A DNA stretch of 43,506 nt. Source: Cellvibrionaceae bacterium (GTDB taxonomy: Bacteria > Pseudomonadota > Gammaproteobacteria > Pseudomonadales > Cellvibrionaceae). This document shows positions 1 to 7,773 of the stretch, one piece after another. Under the pieces are notes generated by a model. The model was not told the DNA's origin, made no database searches, and worked only from the letters and a program-made list of their open reading frames with translations. The position numbers and the translations under genes are program-made. Within the stretch, counting starts at the first letter, position 1. Each line of letters begins with the position of its first letter. The stretch covers positions 1-43,506 of the forward strand of contig JAOXRV010000653.1 of NCBI GenBank assembly GCA_025800435.1. Direction: 5' to 3'.

Positions 1-143
1 TAAATGGATACTTTTTTATGGTTAATCCTGGCTTTAAGCGTGGGAATTTAGTATTAGTTTGCTAGACTGTGCAACTACCTATGGATATGGATTTTCAATC
101 TCCAGGCTCACGTTAAGCCGCTTTCTATTACCCAGGAATACTT

Positions 144-1784
144 ATGCCCCTAGCAAACCTTCGCCCCAAGCTCGCCCTGTGTGCCCTTGCACTGGCCCTT
201 AGCTCTAGCCCTGCCGCCGCTGAACAATATTGGGTTTATAGTATGGTGGATGGGGATAACCTCTGGGATTTTAGTGCCAAGCACCTGGATAAGGTGACCC
301 GCTTTGAGCAGCTGCGCCGTATTAACAATATTCAAAGCCCCACTCAGTTGCGCCCCGGCGCCCTGATTCGGGTGCCTATGTCGTGGGTAACTTCCAACTT
401 GGTGCCGGCACGCATCCACGCCATTAAGGGCGCAGCTGAGCTGGAGCGGGCCAGTGGTGGCGAGCGTGAAGTGGTGACGGCCGCTACCGAGATTCGCCTG
501 GGTGATACCCTGCGCACTGGCGCCAACAGCAGTATTGCGGTGCGCTTTGCGGATAAGTCGGTGGTCACTATTAATGAAGACTCGGTGATTCGCTTTGATC
601 ACCTAAGTGCCCACGGCAGTACCGGTATGGTCGACTCGCGCATTAAATTATTAAAGGGCCGCCTAAGCTCTACGGTTACCCCAGCCAAGGGCCCGGGTTC
701 GCGTTTTGAAATCCACACCCCCTCCGCCATCAGTGCGGTGCGCGGTACTGCCTACCGGGCGGTGGTGGCCGAGGGCGAGGTCTCCAATATTGAAGTGGTG
801 GAGGGCAAAGTTGCCGTGGCCGGTGGCAAGGCCCAAGAGTTGGTGCCGTCGGGTTTTGGCACCCAAGTAAAAGCCGGCGCGGCGCCCACCAAGCCCAAGC
901 CTTTATTGCCCGCGCCCCAGCTGGTAGCACCGAGTAAGGCCATTCGCAAAATTAGCGAGCGTTTAAGCTGGCCAGCTGTTGCCGGTGCAAAAGCCTATCG
1001 CGGGCGCATTAGCGAGGGTGCTGATTTTACTACCGTACTGTGGCAAAAAGTGAGCGAGCAGCCAAAGTTGGCGCTGCCAGATTTACCCGATGGCGATTAT
1101 TTTTTGCGCCTGCGGGCTATTGATTCAATTGGGCTGGAAGGATTAGAGCAACAAGTGCGCTTTAGTTTGGATGCGCGCCCCCAGCCGCCGATGCCCATGC
1201 AGCCCCAAGATGACGCCTTGCTACGCGGCGATGGCCCCCAGTTAAAGTGGACAGCCTCGGCCGATGCGGAGCGTTACCAATTAGAGGTTGCCAGCGATGC
1301 ACAGTTTAAACAGTTGTTGGCAAACGAGACCTTGGCGGCAACTGAGTTTGATACCGCGAGCCTGCCCAAGTTTGGAAAATTTTACTGGCGCCTGAGCAGT
1401 ATCGCCGCCGATGGCGAGGTGGGCCCGCTGGGGGCAGTGCGGCAGTACGAGGTAAAACCCCTGCCGCCAATTCCCGAAGCTTCCGTAAGCACCGGCGACG
1501 ATGGCAAATATGTGTTGAGCTGGCCCCAGACTGGCGAGGGCGAGCGCTATCGGGTGCAATTGGCGGTGGATAAAAACTTTAAAGAGTTAGTCCTTAACGA
1601 GGTGATCGACGAAAATAGATTCGCCATGCAGCCCTATACGGCCGCCGGCCGTTATCTGCGGGTGCAAACCATCGAGGCGGATGGCTTTGAAGGTGCTTGG
1701 GGCGCCAGCCAATATATTGAGCCACTACCCGATCAGCGCCCCTGGTATTTTATTGTGGGCATGATTTTAATTGGCTTGCTGTAA
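144..1784 (+). CDS. LysM and FecR domain periplasmic protein
   Basis: 546 residues. An N-terminal signal peptide (hydrophobic stretch about 8-25, ending near AAA-EQ) is followed by a LysM-like fold (about 29-77, with GDNLWDFSAKHL and a closing PGALIRVP). A FecR domain follows (about 110-230; GDTLRTGANSSIAVRFADKS and the SAVRGTAYR segment are typical). Three fibronectin-III-like segments come next (about 255-345, 350-440, 450-535), and the chain ends in a short hydrophobic segment that could anchor it. LysM/FecR proteins of this type (COG4254-like) are commonly encoded beside CHASE2 sensor proteins, as here, where the next gene starts 12 nt downstream. The likely role is a periplasmic or peptidoglycan-associated partner of that sensor, which is inference from the pairing. 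The start ATG follows a weak AGGAAT. Confidence 0.85.
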   Translation: MPLANLRPKLALCALALALSSSPAAAEQYWVYSMVDGDNLWDFSAKHLDKVTRFEQLRRINNIQSPTQLRPGALIRVPMSWVTSNLVPARIHAIKGAAELERASGGEREVVTAATEIRLGDTLRTGANSSIAVRFADKSVVTINEDSVIRFDHLSAHGSTGMVDSRIKLLKGRLSSTVTPAKGPGSRFEIHTPSAISAVRGTAYRAVVAEGEVSNIEVVEGKVAVAGGKAQELVPSGFGTQVKAGAAPTKPKPLLPAPQLVAPSKAIRKISERLSWPAVAGAKAYRGRISEGADFTTVLWQKVSEQPKLALPDLPDGDYFLRLRAIDSIGLEGLEQQVRFSLDARPQPPMPMQPQDDALLRGDGPQLKWTASADAERYQLEVASDAQFKQLLANETLAATEFDTASLPKFGKFYWRLSSIAADGEVGPLGAVRQYEVKPLPPIPEASVSTGDDGKYVLSWPQTGEGERYRVQLAVDKNFKELVLNEVIDENRFAMQPYTAAGRYLRVQTIEADGFEGAWGASQYIEPLPDQRPWYFIVGMILIGLL

Positions 1785-1796
1785 GCGGCCAAACAT

Positions 1797-4277
1797 ATGT
1801 GGCGGCATTTAACGGCAAAAGATTTCGCAGTAGTGCTGGCCCTCATGGGCTTGTTATTGGCTTTGCTCAGCGCCTTACAATACAGTGGTGTAAGCGCGCG
1901 CTTTGAAAAGCTAAGCTACGATTTATTGCTGCCCTTACAGGCCCCCAAAATGTCCGACGATATTGTAATTATCGATATCGACGATCGCAGTATTAATGAA
2001 CTGGGGCGCTGGCCCTGGTCGCGGCAGTTACACGCTCAATTACTCGATACCATTAGCCCTGCCGCCCCAAAAGCCATTGGGGTGGATTTTATTTTTTCCG
2101 AGCCCCAAAACCCAGAGGCCGATCGCGCTTTGGCTCGTGCTATTGAAAATAACGGTGATACTTTTTTAATTGCCGCCCCGGTCATGCCCGAGGCCAATAG
2201 CTTGATGGCGGAGTTGTTGCCGCTGCCGGATTTTGCAGCAGTGGCCGCTGGTATTGGCCATGTGGAAGTAGAGCTGGATATTGACGGAGTTAACCGCAAA
2301 CTGCATGTATACGGTGGTATTGGCGATGGCCGCTGGCCCTCGCTGGCCTTGGCCATGTTGCAGCACGGTGGTGATTTAAATTCAAACTTAACTGCCTTGC
2401 AGAGCAGGGCCCAAAGCGAAGAGCTTTCCACTGCATGGTTGCGCAATGGCCGCGGTTTAACCCCGTTTAGCCGCGCCGATGATCAAGCCAAACGAGTATC
2501 CTATGTGGATATTATTCGCGGCCGCGCCAACATTAAACAGCTAAAAGATAAATATGTGTTGCTGGGTGTGACCGCTACCGGTGTGGGCGATCGGATTGCC
2601 ACACCCTTATATCGCAGCCACGAACGCATGCCGGGAGTGGAGCTGCTGGCCCAGCAATTAAATGGTTTATTGCAAAACCGTATTTTGCAAACACTGCCTC
2701 AATACGCTCAGTGGCTGCTGTCGATGCTGTTGTTAGGCACTGTGGTACTGGCGATTGTGTTAAGCCCAGTTCGCTACGGTATTTGGCTGCCCTTTATTGC
2801 CGGCGCTTTTGTGTATCTGGTCTCGGCATTGTTATTAGTATTTGGGCGCTTGTGGTTTGAACCGGCGGCAACGGTTTTTTGTTTGCTGTTGGCCTGGCCG
2901 CTGTGGGCTCTGTGGCGCATTCAGACCGGGGCCATGGCTCAGCAAGAATTACAGCGGCAGCTCGAAAGCTTAAGCAGTTTTAACCCGCTGACGGGCCTGC
3001 CTAATCAAAAGGGTCTAGAGCGGGAGATCAATCGTCGCGTCGGGCAAAAAGAGTCGCCGGCGCTGGCATTGCTAATTTGTCATTTTAACTGGTCTGGCTC
3101 CACCAGCAGCCTCTACGATAAATCGGCCCTTAAGGCTATTGCAGAGCGCCTGGGCCAAATAGGCTGTGATAAATTATTTTTGGCCCACCTCAGCGGTGAT
3201 GAGTTTGCACTGTTGTTAAACGAGCGCAATATCAGCGAGGCCCGAGAATTGTCCGAGCGGGTGTTGGCCAGTTTCAATCGGCCCCTGGCCCATGGCCGGG
3301 ATAATTTGTTGCTGAGCCCTGTGATCGGTATCAGCCGCTGGCCCGAAGATGGCGGCCAGGCCGATGAAATGCTGCGCTATGCAGCCACCGCCCTGTTTAA
3401 AGCTCGCCTGGATGATAAAGCGGCCTTTTGTTTTTACAGCGAATCGGTGGGTCAGGAGGTGGATGCTCGCTATCAATTAGAGCAGGCCCTGGTGCATGCA
3501 ATTGAGCGGGTGGAATTTGAGTTGCACTTTCAGCCTCAGGTGGATGTGCGCAGCAATGGCATTGTCGGGGCCGAGGCGCTGTTGCGTTGGAATAATCCCA
3601 AGCTGGGGTTAATCAGCCCCGATAGTTTTATTCCGGTGGCGGAATACTCGCGCATGATCGGCGCGATTGGCGATTGGGTGTTAAAGAAGGCCTGTTTTGA
3701 ACTCAAGCGTCTGCGGGCACTGGGCTTTACCGATTTTCGCATGGGGGTAAATATTTCGCCCCAGCAATTTAGTTCGCCCAATTTTTGCAGCCGGGTAAAA
3801 TTAATTGTACAAGAGTTGGGCCTGCCGCCCTCGGCGCTATTGTTTGAGGTAACCGAAAAAACGCTGATGCACGACTTGGTGTTGGCACAGCGGGTAATGG
3901 GCCAGCTCAATGATTTTGGTATTGAGTTTGCCATCGATGATTTCGGCACTGGCTACTCCTCCTTGAGCCATCTGCAAAAGCTACCCTATCAATGCCTTAA
4001 AATCGATCAGTCCTTTGTGTTTGAGCTGGGCCAGAGCGCTGGCGCCCAAGAGCTGACCACCAGTATTATCGATATGGCCGCGCGCCTAAGTCTCGATGTT
4101 ATTGCCGAAGGCATTGAAGAGCCGGAACAAGAGCAAATTCTGGTAAAAATGGGCTGTCACAATATGCAAGGCTTTTTATACAGCCAGGCGCTACCCATTG
4201 ATGCATTGATCGAGCTGCTTAAGCAGCGAGAGCTGGGGCTGGCGCCTCAGCCCGAGGCAGCGCAAGAATCCGCCTAG
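1797..4277 (+). CDS. CHASE2-GGDEF-EAL cyclic-di-GMP protein
   Basis: 826 residues. One N-terminal membrane segment (about 10-30), a periplasmic CHASE2 sensor (about 40-295, with the DDIVIIDIDDRSINELGRWP signature), three membrane segments (about 303-375), then cytoplasmic GGDEF (about 392-545) and EAL (about 560-810) domains. The GGDEF domain reads SGDEF. The usual metal-binding and substrate segment (D-x-FK-x-IND) is replaced by HFNWSGSTSSLYD, and no RxxD inhibitory site precedes SGDEF, so cyclase activity is doubtful. The EAL domain keeps AEALLRW, NISPQQF, EVTEKT, DDFGTGYSS, KIDQSF and EGIE, so c-di-GMP phosphodiesterase activity is likely. It probably forms a two-gene operon with the LysM/FecR protein, which may pass periplasmic signals to CHASE2. 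The ATG start lies 12 nt after the upstream stop. Confidence 0.93.
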   Translation: MWRHLTAKDFAVVLALMGLLLALLSALQYSGVSARFEKLSYDLLLPLQAPKMSDDIVIIDIDDRSINELGRWPWSRQLHAQLLDTISPAAPKAIGVDFIFSEPQNPEADRALARAIENNGDTFLIAAPVMPEANSLMAELLPLPDFAAVAAGIGHVEVELDIDGVNRKLHVYGGIGDGRWPSLALAMLQHGGDLNSNLTALQSRAQSEELSTAWLRNGRGLTPFSRADDQAKRVSYVDIIRGRANIKQLKDKYVLLGVTATGVGDRIATPLYRSHERMPGVELLAQQLNGLLQNRILQTLPQYAQWLLSMLLLGTVVLAIVLSPVRYGIWLPFIAGAFVYLVSALLLVFGRLWFEPAATVFCLLLAWPLWALWRIQTGAMAQQELQRQLESLSSFNPLTGLPNQKGLEREINRRVGQKESPALALLICHFNWSGSTSSLYDKSALKAIAERLGQIGCDKLFLAHLSGDEFALLLNERNISEARELSERVLASFNRPLAHGRDNLLLSPVIGISRWPEDGGQADEMLRYAATALFKARLDDKAAFCFYSESVGQEVDARYQLEQALVHAIERVEFELHFQPQVDVRSNGIVGAEALLRWNNPKLGLISPDSFIPVAEYSRMIGAIGDWVLKKACFELKRLRALGFTDFRMGVNISPQQFSSPNFCSRVKLIVQELGLPPSALLFEVTEKTLMHDLVLAQRVMGQLNDFGIEFAIDDFGTGYSSLSHLQKLPYQCLKIDQSFVFELGQSAGAQELTTSIIDMAARLSLDVIAEGIEEPEQEQILVKMGCHNMQGFLYSQALPIDALIELLKQRELGLAPQPEAAQESA

Positions 4278-4397
4278 CAACCATAGCAAGGCAATAAGTG
4301 GCGTAATAGTGGGCTTGGCCTGTGCAGGCTTGCACATAAGTGCCCTAATCCCCACGCTTACTGGGGCTTTCGAGTTTTATCTTAGCCCTGTTGGGGC

Positions 4398-4403
4398 TAT
4401 AAT
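4398..4403 (+). promoter_or_regulatory. Candidate -10 box for cycB
   Basis: A perfect TATAAT in the context GGGGCTATAATGCGGGCGC, 80 nt upstream of the cytochrome gene. The -35 region (about 4375-4380, TTTTAT) is a poor match, so the promoter is only a candidate. Confidence 0.4.
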
Positions 4404-4483
4404 GCGGGCGCTTTGTTGCGCGTGTTCGGGGTTCTAAATCCCACCAGCGCAGCCAGCCCAGAGCAACCTGAGAGGAATAAACC

Positions 4484-4921
4484 GTGAGTCACGCCAAAAA
4501 AGTAATTAGCCTAGTTTCTGCAGCCGCCCTGGCCGCTGCTGTTTCCGCTGTAGTATGGGCGGGTGAAGCCGACGACACCGTTAAGGCCCGAATCGCCCCA
4601 GTGGGCGAAGTGTGCATGGCCGGCGATGACTGCGCCGGAGCCCAGGCCGCTGCCCCCGCCGCTGCCGCCAGTGGCCCCCGCGCCGGTGCCGATATCTATA
4701 ACAGCGCCTGTATGGCCTGCCACACCACCGGTGCTTCCGGTGCCCCCAAAATTGGCGATGCCGCCGCTTGGGGCCCCCGTGTGGCCAAGGGTATGGATGT
4801 ACTCTACAACAGCGCCATCAACGGCTTAAATGCAGTAATGCCTGCCAAGGGCATGTGCATGGATTGTTCAGACGATGAGCTGAAAGCCACCGTTGACTAC
4901 ATGGTCGAAAACAGCAAGTAA
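4484..4921 (+). CDS. cycB: Cytochrome c5
   Basis: 145 residues with a Sec signal peptide (about 1-26, ending VVWA) and a single heme-binding CMACH at residues 76-80. The segment that follows (GAPKIGDAAAWGPRV) and the late CMDCSDDE cysteine pair are typical of periplasmic cytochrome c5. Methionine in AVMPAKGM is the likely axial ligand. An Ala/Pro-rich linker (about 51-64) separates the signal region from the heme domain, and an extra Cys pair (44 and 50) lies in the linker. The GTG start is supported by the GAGAGGAAT Shine-Dalgarno. The gene carries periplasmic electrons to a terminal oxidase or similar acceptor. It is monocistronic, closed by a strong terminator. The symbol follows Pseudomonas usage and the block A order. 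Confidence 0.88.
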   Translation: MSHAKKVISLVSAAALAAAVSAVVWAGEADDTVKARIAPVGEVCMAGDDCAGAQAAAPAAAASGPRAGADIYNSACMACHTTGASGAPKIGDAAAWGPRVAKGMDVLYNSAINGLNAVMPAKGMCMDCSDDELKATVDYMVENSK

Positions 4922-4962
4922 TGTAGTCATTTTTGCTGAGTAAGTTCCTTTGGGAATATGAT

Positions 4963-4989
4963 AAAAAAGCCGCTATATGCGGCTTTTTT
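4963..4989 (+). terminator. Intrinsic terminator of cycB
   Basis: GCCGC-TATAT-GCGGC stem flanked by A6 upstream and T6 downstream, so it can also work on the minus strand. It lies 41 nt after the cycB stop. Confidence 0.85.
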
Positions 4990-5035
4990 ATTGCCTGACA
5001 ATTACTTAGCTGCCCAATCTAGTTTTTACTTTAAG

Positions 5036-5305
5036 CTAGGGCACCTCCGAATAACTCGGCGATGCTCAGCGGGACCCTAAAGCGTACAGCTGCAAGGCGT
5101 GCTGCGCAGTGAATGCCGGCCGCCTTTACAAGCAGCGCAACGCCGCAGATGTGCGCTTTAGGGCCCGCCCTGCGGGGCCTTGAGGCAAACGCCCTAGCGG
5201 TGTTGCTCACTCTCGACGTGCGCCCAGCATGCCTTCGAGCGAGCGCCTTGCTAGGGCGTTTGCCTCGAGGCCTGAGCGTCACCGAGTTATTCGGAGGTGC
5301 CCTAG
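5036..5305. mobile_element. 270-bp MITE-like palindromic element, copy 1
   Basis: Both ends carry a perfect 24-bp inverted repeat (5036-5059 and 5282-5305) whose outer part reads CTAGGGCACCTCCGAATAAC. The dinucleotide TA lies immediately outside GGGCACC at both ends, compatible with a TA target duplication. Inside is a second perfect 16-bp inverted repeat (5183-5198 and 5250-5265, AGGCAAACGCCCTAGC and its complement). No transposase frame is present. The left 70 bp are nearly identical to the complement of the right arm of copy 2 at 26519-26616. A non-autonomous (MITE) transposon family is the simplest reading. The parent element is not in this window. Confidence 0.8.
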
Positions 5306-5375
5306 ATAAATCAATAGTTTAGCGATTGATTCCTAGGGTTTATTAAGTCCGCCCTGGTTAGAACAATTCGATTAG

Positions 5376-5645
5376 TTACGACCGGCCATTTGTCGCCCAA
5401 AACCATGCAAAAGGGTGATTAAATGCGTATGCTTGTTCCCAGACCTTGGGCTCCACCGAGGCCTTTGATGGGTCAAACCACCAGTGCATGGTAACTCCAA
5501 GTTTGGCGGCTTGCGTCGCTCGGCAGAACGGTTGCGCTGTCTTTTTTAAGATTCTAGGTTGGTGATTTGGCTTGTTAAGGCCGTGGGGCTCAGGGCCACC
5601 ATCTTTTTTATCTACTGCGCGCAGCGCGTCGGCCAATGGGGTCAT
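5376..5645 (-). CDS. Hypothetical 89-residue frame between element copy 1 and rep
   Basis: The 376 bases from 5306 to 5681 hold no recognisable gene. This is the only notable frame, 89 residues with a basic N-terminal half and a tryptophan-rich C-terminal half (HWWFDPSKAS; AWFWATNGRS). Its start codon lies inside the left arm of the hairpin at 5641-5674 and no convincing Shine-Dalgarno sequence precedes it, which argues against a normal gene. The nonamer TAGAACAAT occurs at 5359-5367 and again at 5645-5653, bracketing the frame. It may be a decayed gene, a repeat-borne frame or noise. I do not recognise the product. Confidence 0.25.
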   Translation of the reverse strand: MTPLADALRAVDKKDGGPEPHGLNKPNHQPRILKKTAQPFCRATQAAKLGVTMHWWFDPSKASVEPKVWEQAYAFNHPFAWFWATNGRS

Positions 5646-5674
5646 AGAACAATCTTGGATGATTGTTCTATGAC
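5641..5674. repeat. 14-bp perfect inverted repeat downstream of rep
   Basis: GTCATAGAACAATC and its exact complement are separated by six bases. It lies 7 nt beyond the rep stop codon. On the minus strand no T-run follows, so it is a weak terminator candidate. It could instead be the end of a decayed mobile element or a transcript-stabilising hairpin. Confidence 0.6.
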
Positions 5675-5681
5675 AGTAGGT

Positions 5682-7715
5682 TTAAAGATCGGCCAGTAGG
5701 CTGTCCAAGGTCATGCGCCCTTTGTTTTGATTGCGCACCGGGCAATGTTCGTCGAAGTTTTCCATTTCCAGCTCATCCTCAGGTAGCTCTTCTAAAAACC
5801 GCGAGCTGCTGGTGTCGATAATCTCACCGTATTGTTTACGCTTGGCCGCCATGGTGATGGTCAGTGTGCGCTGGGCGCGGGTGATGCCCACATAGCACAG
5901 GCGCCGCTCTTCTTCGACATTGTCCTCTTCGATACTCGTGCGGTGGGGCAGAATATCTTCTTCAAAGCCAAGCATAAACACATGGGGAAACTCCAGCCCC
6001 TTGGAGGCGTGCAGGGTCATCATTTGCACCTGATCAAACTCTTCCTCTTCCTCGTGGCGTTCGAGCATATCGCGCAGTATTAATTTGGCGATCGCCGCTT
6101 CCAGGCCGATGTCCTGTTCCTGCGCATCGTCTTCGCTTAGTTGGCGCTCCAGTAGATTGCGAATGGAGTCGATCAGGTACCAGACATTTTCCATGCGTTT
6201 CTCGGCTACCTTGGGGCTGCTGGCGTTTTGAACCAGCCAGCCTTCGTAGTCGATATCGCTAATCATCTCGCGCAGGGCATTGATGGGGTCGGCGCTTTCA
6301 CACTGCTGGCCAATATGCAGCAGCCACTCCCGAAAGCGGGTCAAGCGTGACAGGGTTTGTTTGGGTATCTCCCGGCTCAGGGCCAGCTCGCCACTGGCGG
6401 CAAATAAGCTGAGTTGGCGCTCGCTGGCGTAGCGGCCCAAAGCTTCTAGGGTACTGGTGCCAATCTGCCGGCGCGGGGTGTTCACCACGCGTAAAAAAGC
6501 GTTGTCGTCGTCGGGGTTAACCAGCAGCTTTAGGTAAGCCATGATGTCTTTGATTTCGGTGCGCGAGAAAAACGAGGTGCCGCCGGATATGCTATAGGGC
6601 ACCTGGGCCTGCTGCAGTTTAATTTCCATCAGTCGGGCCTGGTGATTGCCCCGGTATAAAATGGCAAAGTCTTTAAAGCTAATTTGCCGCTGTAGACGCT
6701 GGGTAATAATCTCATTGGCGACCCGCTCAGCTTCGGCTTCTTCATTGCCACAGCGCAAAATGCGAATTGGCTCGCCGTAAGATTTATCGCTCCACAGGGC
6801 CTTGTCAAACTCGTGCGGGTTGTGGGCAATTAAGTGGTTGGCGGTTTTCAAAATACGTTGGGTAGATCGGTAGTTTTGCTCCAGTTTAATCAAATGTAGA
6901 TTGGGGTAATCCTGCTTTAGCATGCCCATGTTTTCTGGGCGTGCACCGCGCCAGGCGTAAATAGACTGATCGTCATCGCCCACCACCGTCAACGCACCGC
7001 GATCGCCCACCAGTTGTTTTACCAATAAATACTGGCTGGAGTTGGTGTCTTGATACTCATCCACTAATAAGTAGCGAATTTTACGCTGCCAATTTTGTAA
7101 AATATCCGCGTGGGTGTGAAACAGTTGCACCGGTATTAAAATTAAATCGTCAAAATCAACGGCATTATAAGCTTTTAAGGCCTGGGTGTAGCGCTCGTAC
7201 ACATAGGCAATAAATTCTTCGCCCTTGCTCTGGGCGCGACTCTTGGCGTGGGCCGGGGTGACCAGATCGTTCTTCCAATTGGAAATCTGGCTTTGCACCA
7301 TGGCCAGGTGGTCACTGTCGATATCGTTTTCTTTGAGCATCAGCTCTTTCAGTAAAGCGGTAGAGTCCTCCGCATCAAAAATCGAAAAGCCCGGCTTATA
7401 GCCCAGGGTTTTACTTTCTTTGCGAATAATATTTAAACCCAGATTATGAAAGGTAGAGACGGTCAGGCCGCGTCCGGCGCCTTTGGGTAGCAGGCCACTG
7501 ACACGTTCTTTCATCTCGCGCGCGGCCTTATTGGTAAAGGTCAGGGCGGCGATATTGCGGGCGGCCAGGCCGCACTCTTCGATCAGGTAGGCGATCTTGC
7601 GGGTGATTACACTGGTTTTGCCGCTACCGGCCCCGGCCAATACTAGGGTGGGGCCGTCGATATAGAGGACAGCCTCGCGCTGGCGGGGGTTTAGGTGTTG
7701 AATCAGGGCAGACAC
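5682..7715 (-). CDS. rep: ATP-dependent DNA helicase Rep
   Basis: 677 residues, the usual length for Rep. It is a superfamily 1A 3'-to-5' helicase: the Q motif region NPRQREAV is at 9-16, Walker A GAGSGKT at 28-34, motif II VDEYQDTN at 218-225, motif III GDDDQSIYAWRGA near 247-259, QNYRST near 280, and motifs V/VI include TLHASKGLEF and EERRLCYVGITRA. Rep clears proteins ahead of replication forks and restarts stalled forks. The acidic tail (EDELEMENFDEHCP) and C-terminal extension resemble Rep rather than UvrD. No UvrD gene occurs in the window, although in enterobacteria uvrD lies beside yigB. The gene is followed on the same strand by the 14-bp hairpin at 5641-5674 and preceded by comM, 58 nt away. 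Confidence 0.93.
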   Translation of the reverse strand: MSALIQHLNPRQREAVLYIDGPTLVLAGAGSGKTSVITRKIAYLIEECGLAARNIAALTFTNKAAREMKERVSGLLPKGAGRGLTVSTFHNLGLNIIRKESKTLGYKPGFSIFDAEDSTALLKELMLKENDIDSDHLAMVQSQISNWKNDLVTPAHAKSRAQSKGEEFIAYVYERYTQALKAYNAVDFDDLILIPVQLFHTHADILQNWQRKIRYLLVDEYQDTNSSQYLLVKQLVGDRGALTVVGDDDQSIYAWRGARPENMGMLKQDYPNLHLIKLEQNYRSTQRILKTANHLIAHNPHEFDKALWSDKSYGEPIRILRCGNEEAEAERVANEIITQRLQRQISFKDFAILYRGNHQARLMEIKLQQAQVPYSISGGTSFFSRTEIKDIMAYLKLLVNPDDDNAFLRVVNTPRRQIGTSTLEALGRYASERQLSLFAASGELALSREIPKQTLSRLTRFREWLLHIGQQCESADPINALREMISDIDYEGWLVQNASSPKVAEKRMENVWYLIDSIRNLLERQLSEDDAQEQDIGLEAAIAKLILRDMLERHEEEEEFDQVQMMTLHASKGLEFPHVFMLGFEEDILPHRTSIEEDNVEEERRLCYVGITRAQRTLTITMAAKRKQYGEIIDTSSSRFLEELPEDELEMENFDEHCPVRNQNKGRMTLDSLLADL

Positions 7716-7773
7716 AGTCTTGGCTTGGAGCTGTTTATGGGGTGGCTATTGTAGCCCCAATAGATCGATAAAC

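Noticed and set aside
1..143. End of an upstream gene at the window's left edge
   Set aside because: No frame with recognisable content is present; the segment appears to be the leader of the LysM/FecR gene.
150..602. Long antisense frame opposite the LysM/FecR gene
   Set aside because: It is a GC-driven shadow of a well supported gene, with no domain and no ribosome site. The same reasoning removes antisense frames opposite amtB (11514-12200), serA (25292-25876), pepP (29608-30477) and the surface-protein gene.
5641..5674. Integron attC-like site or cassette at the hairpin next to rep
   Set aside because: There is no integrase, no core RYYYAAC/GTTRRRY pair and no cassette array; the arms are a simple perfect palindrome.
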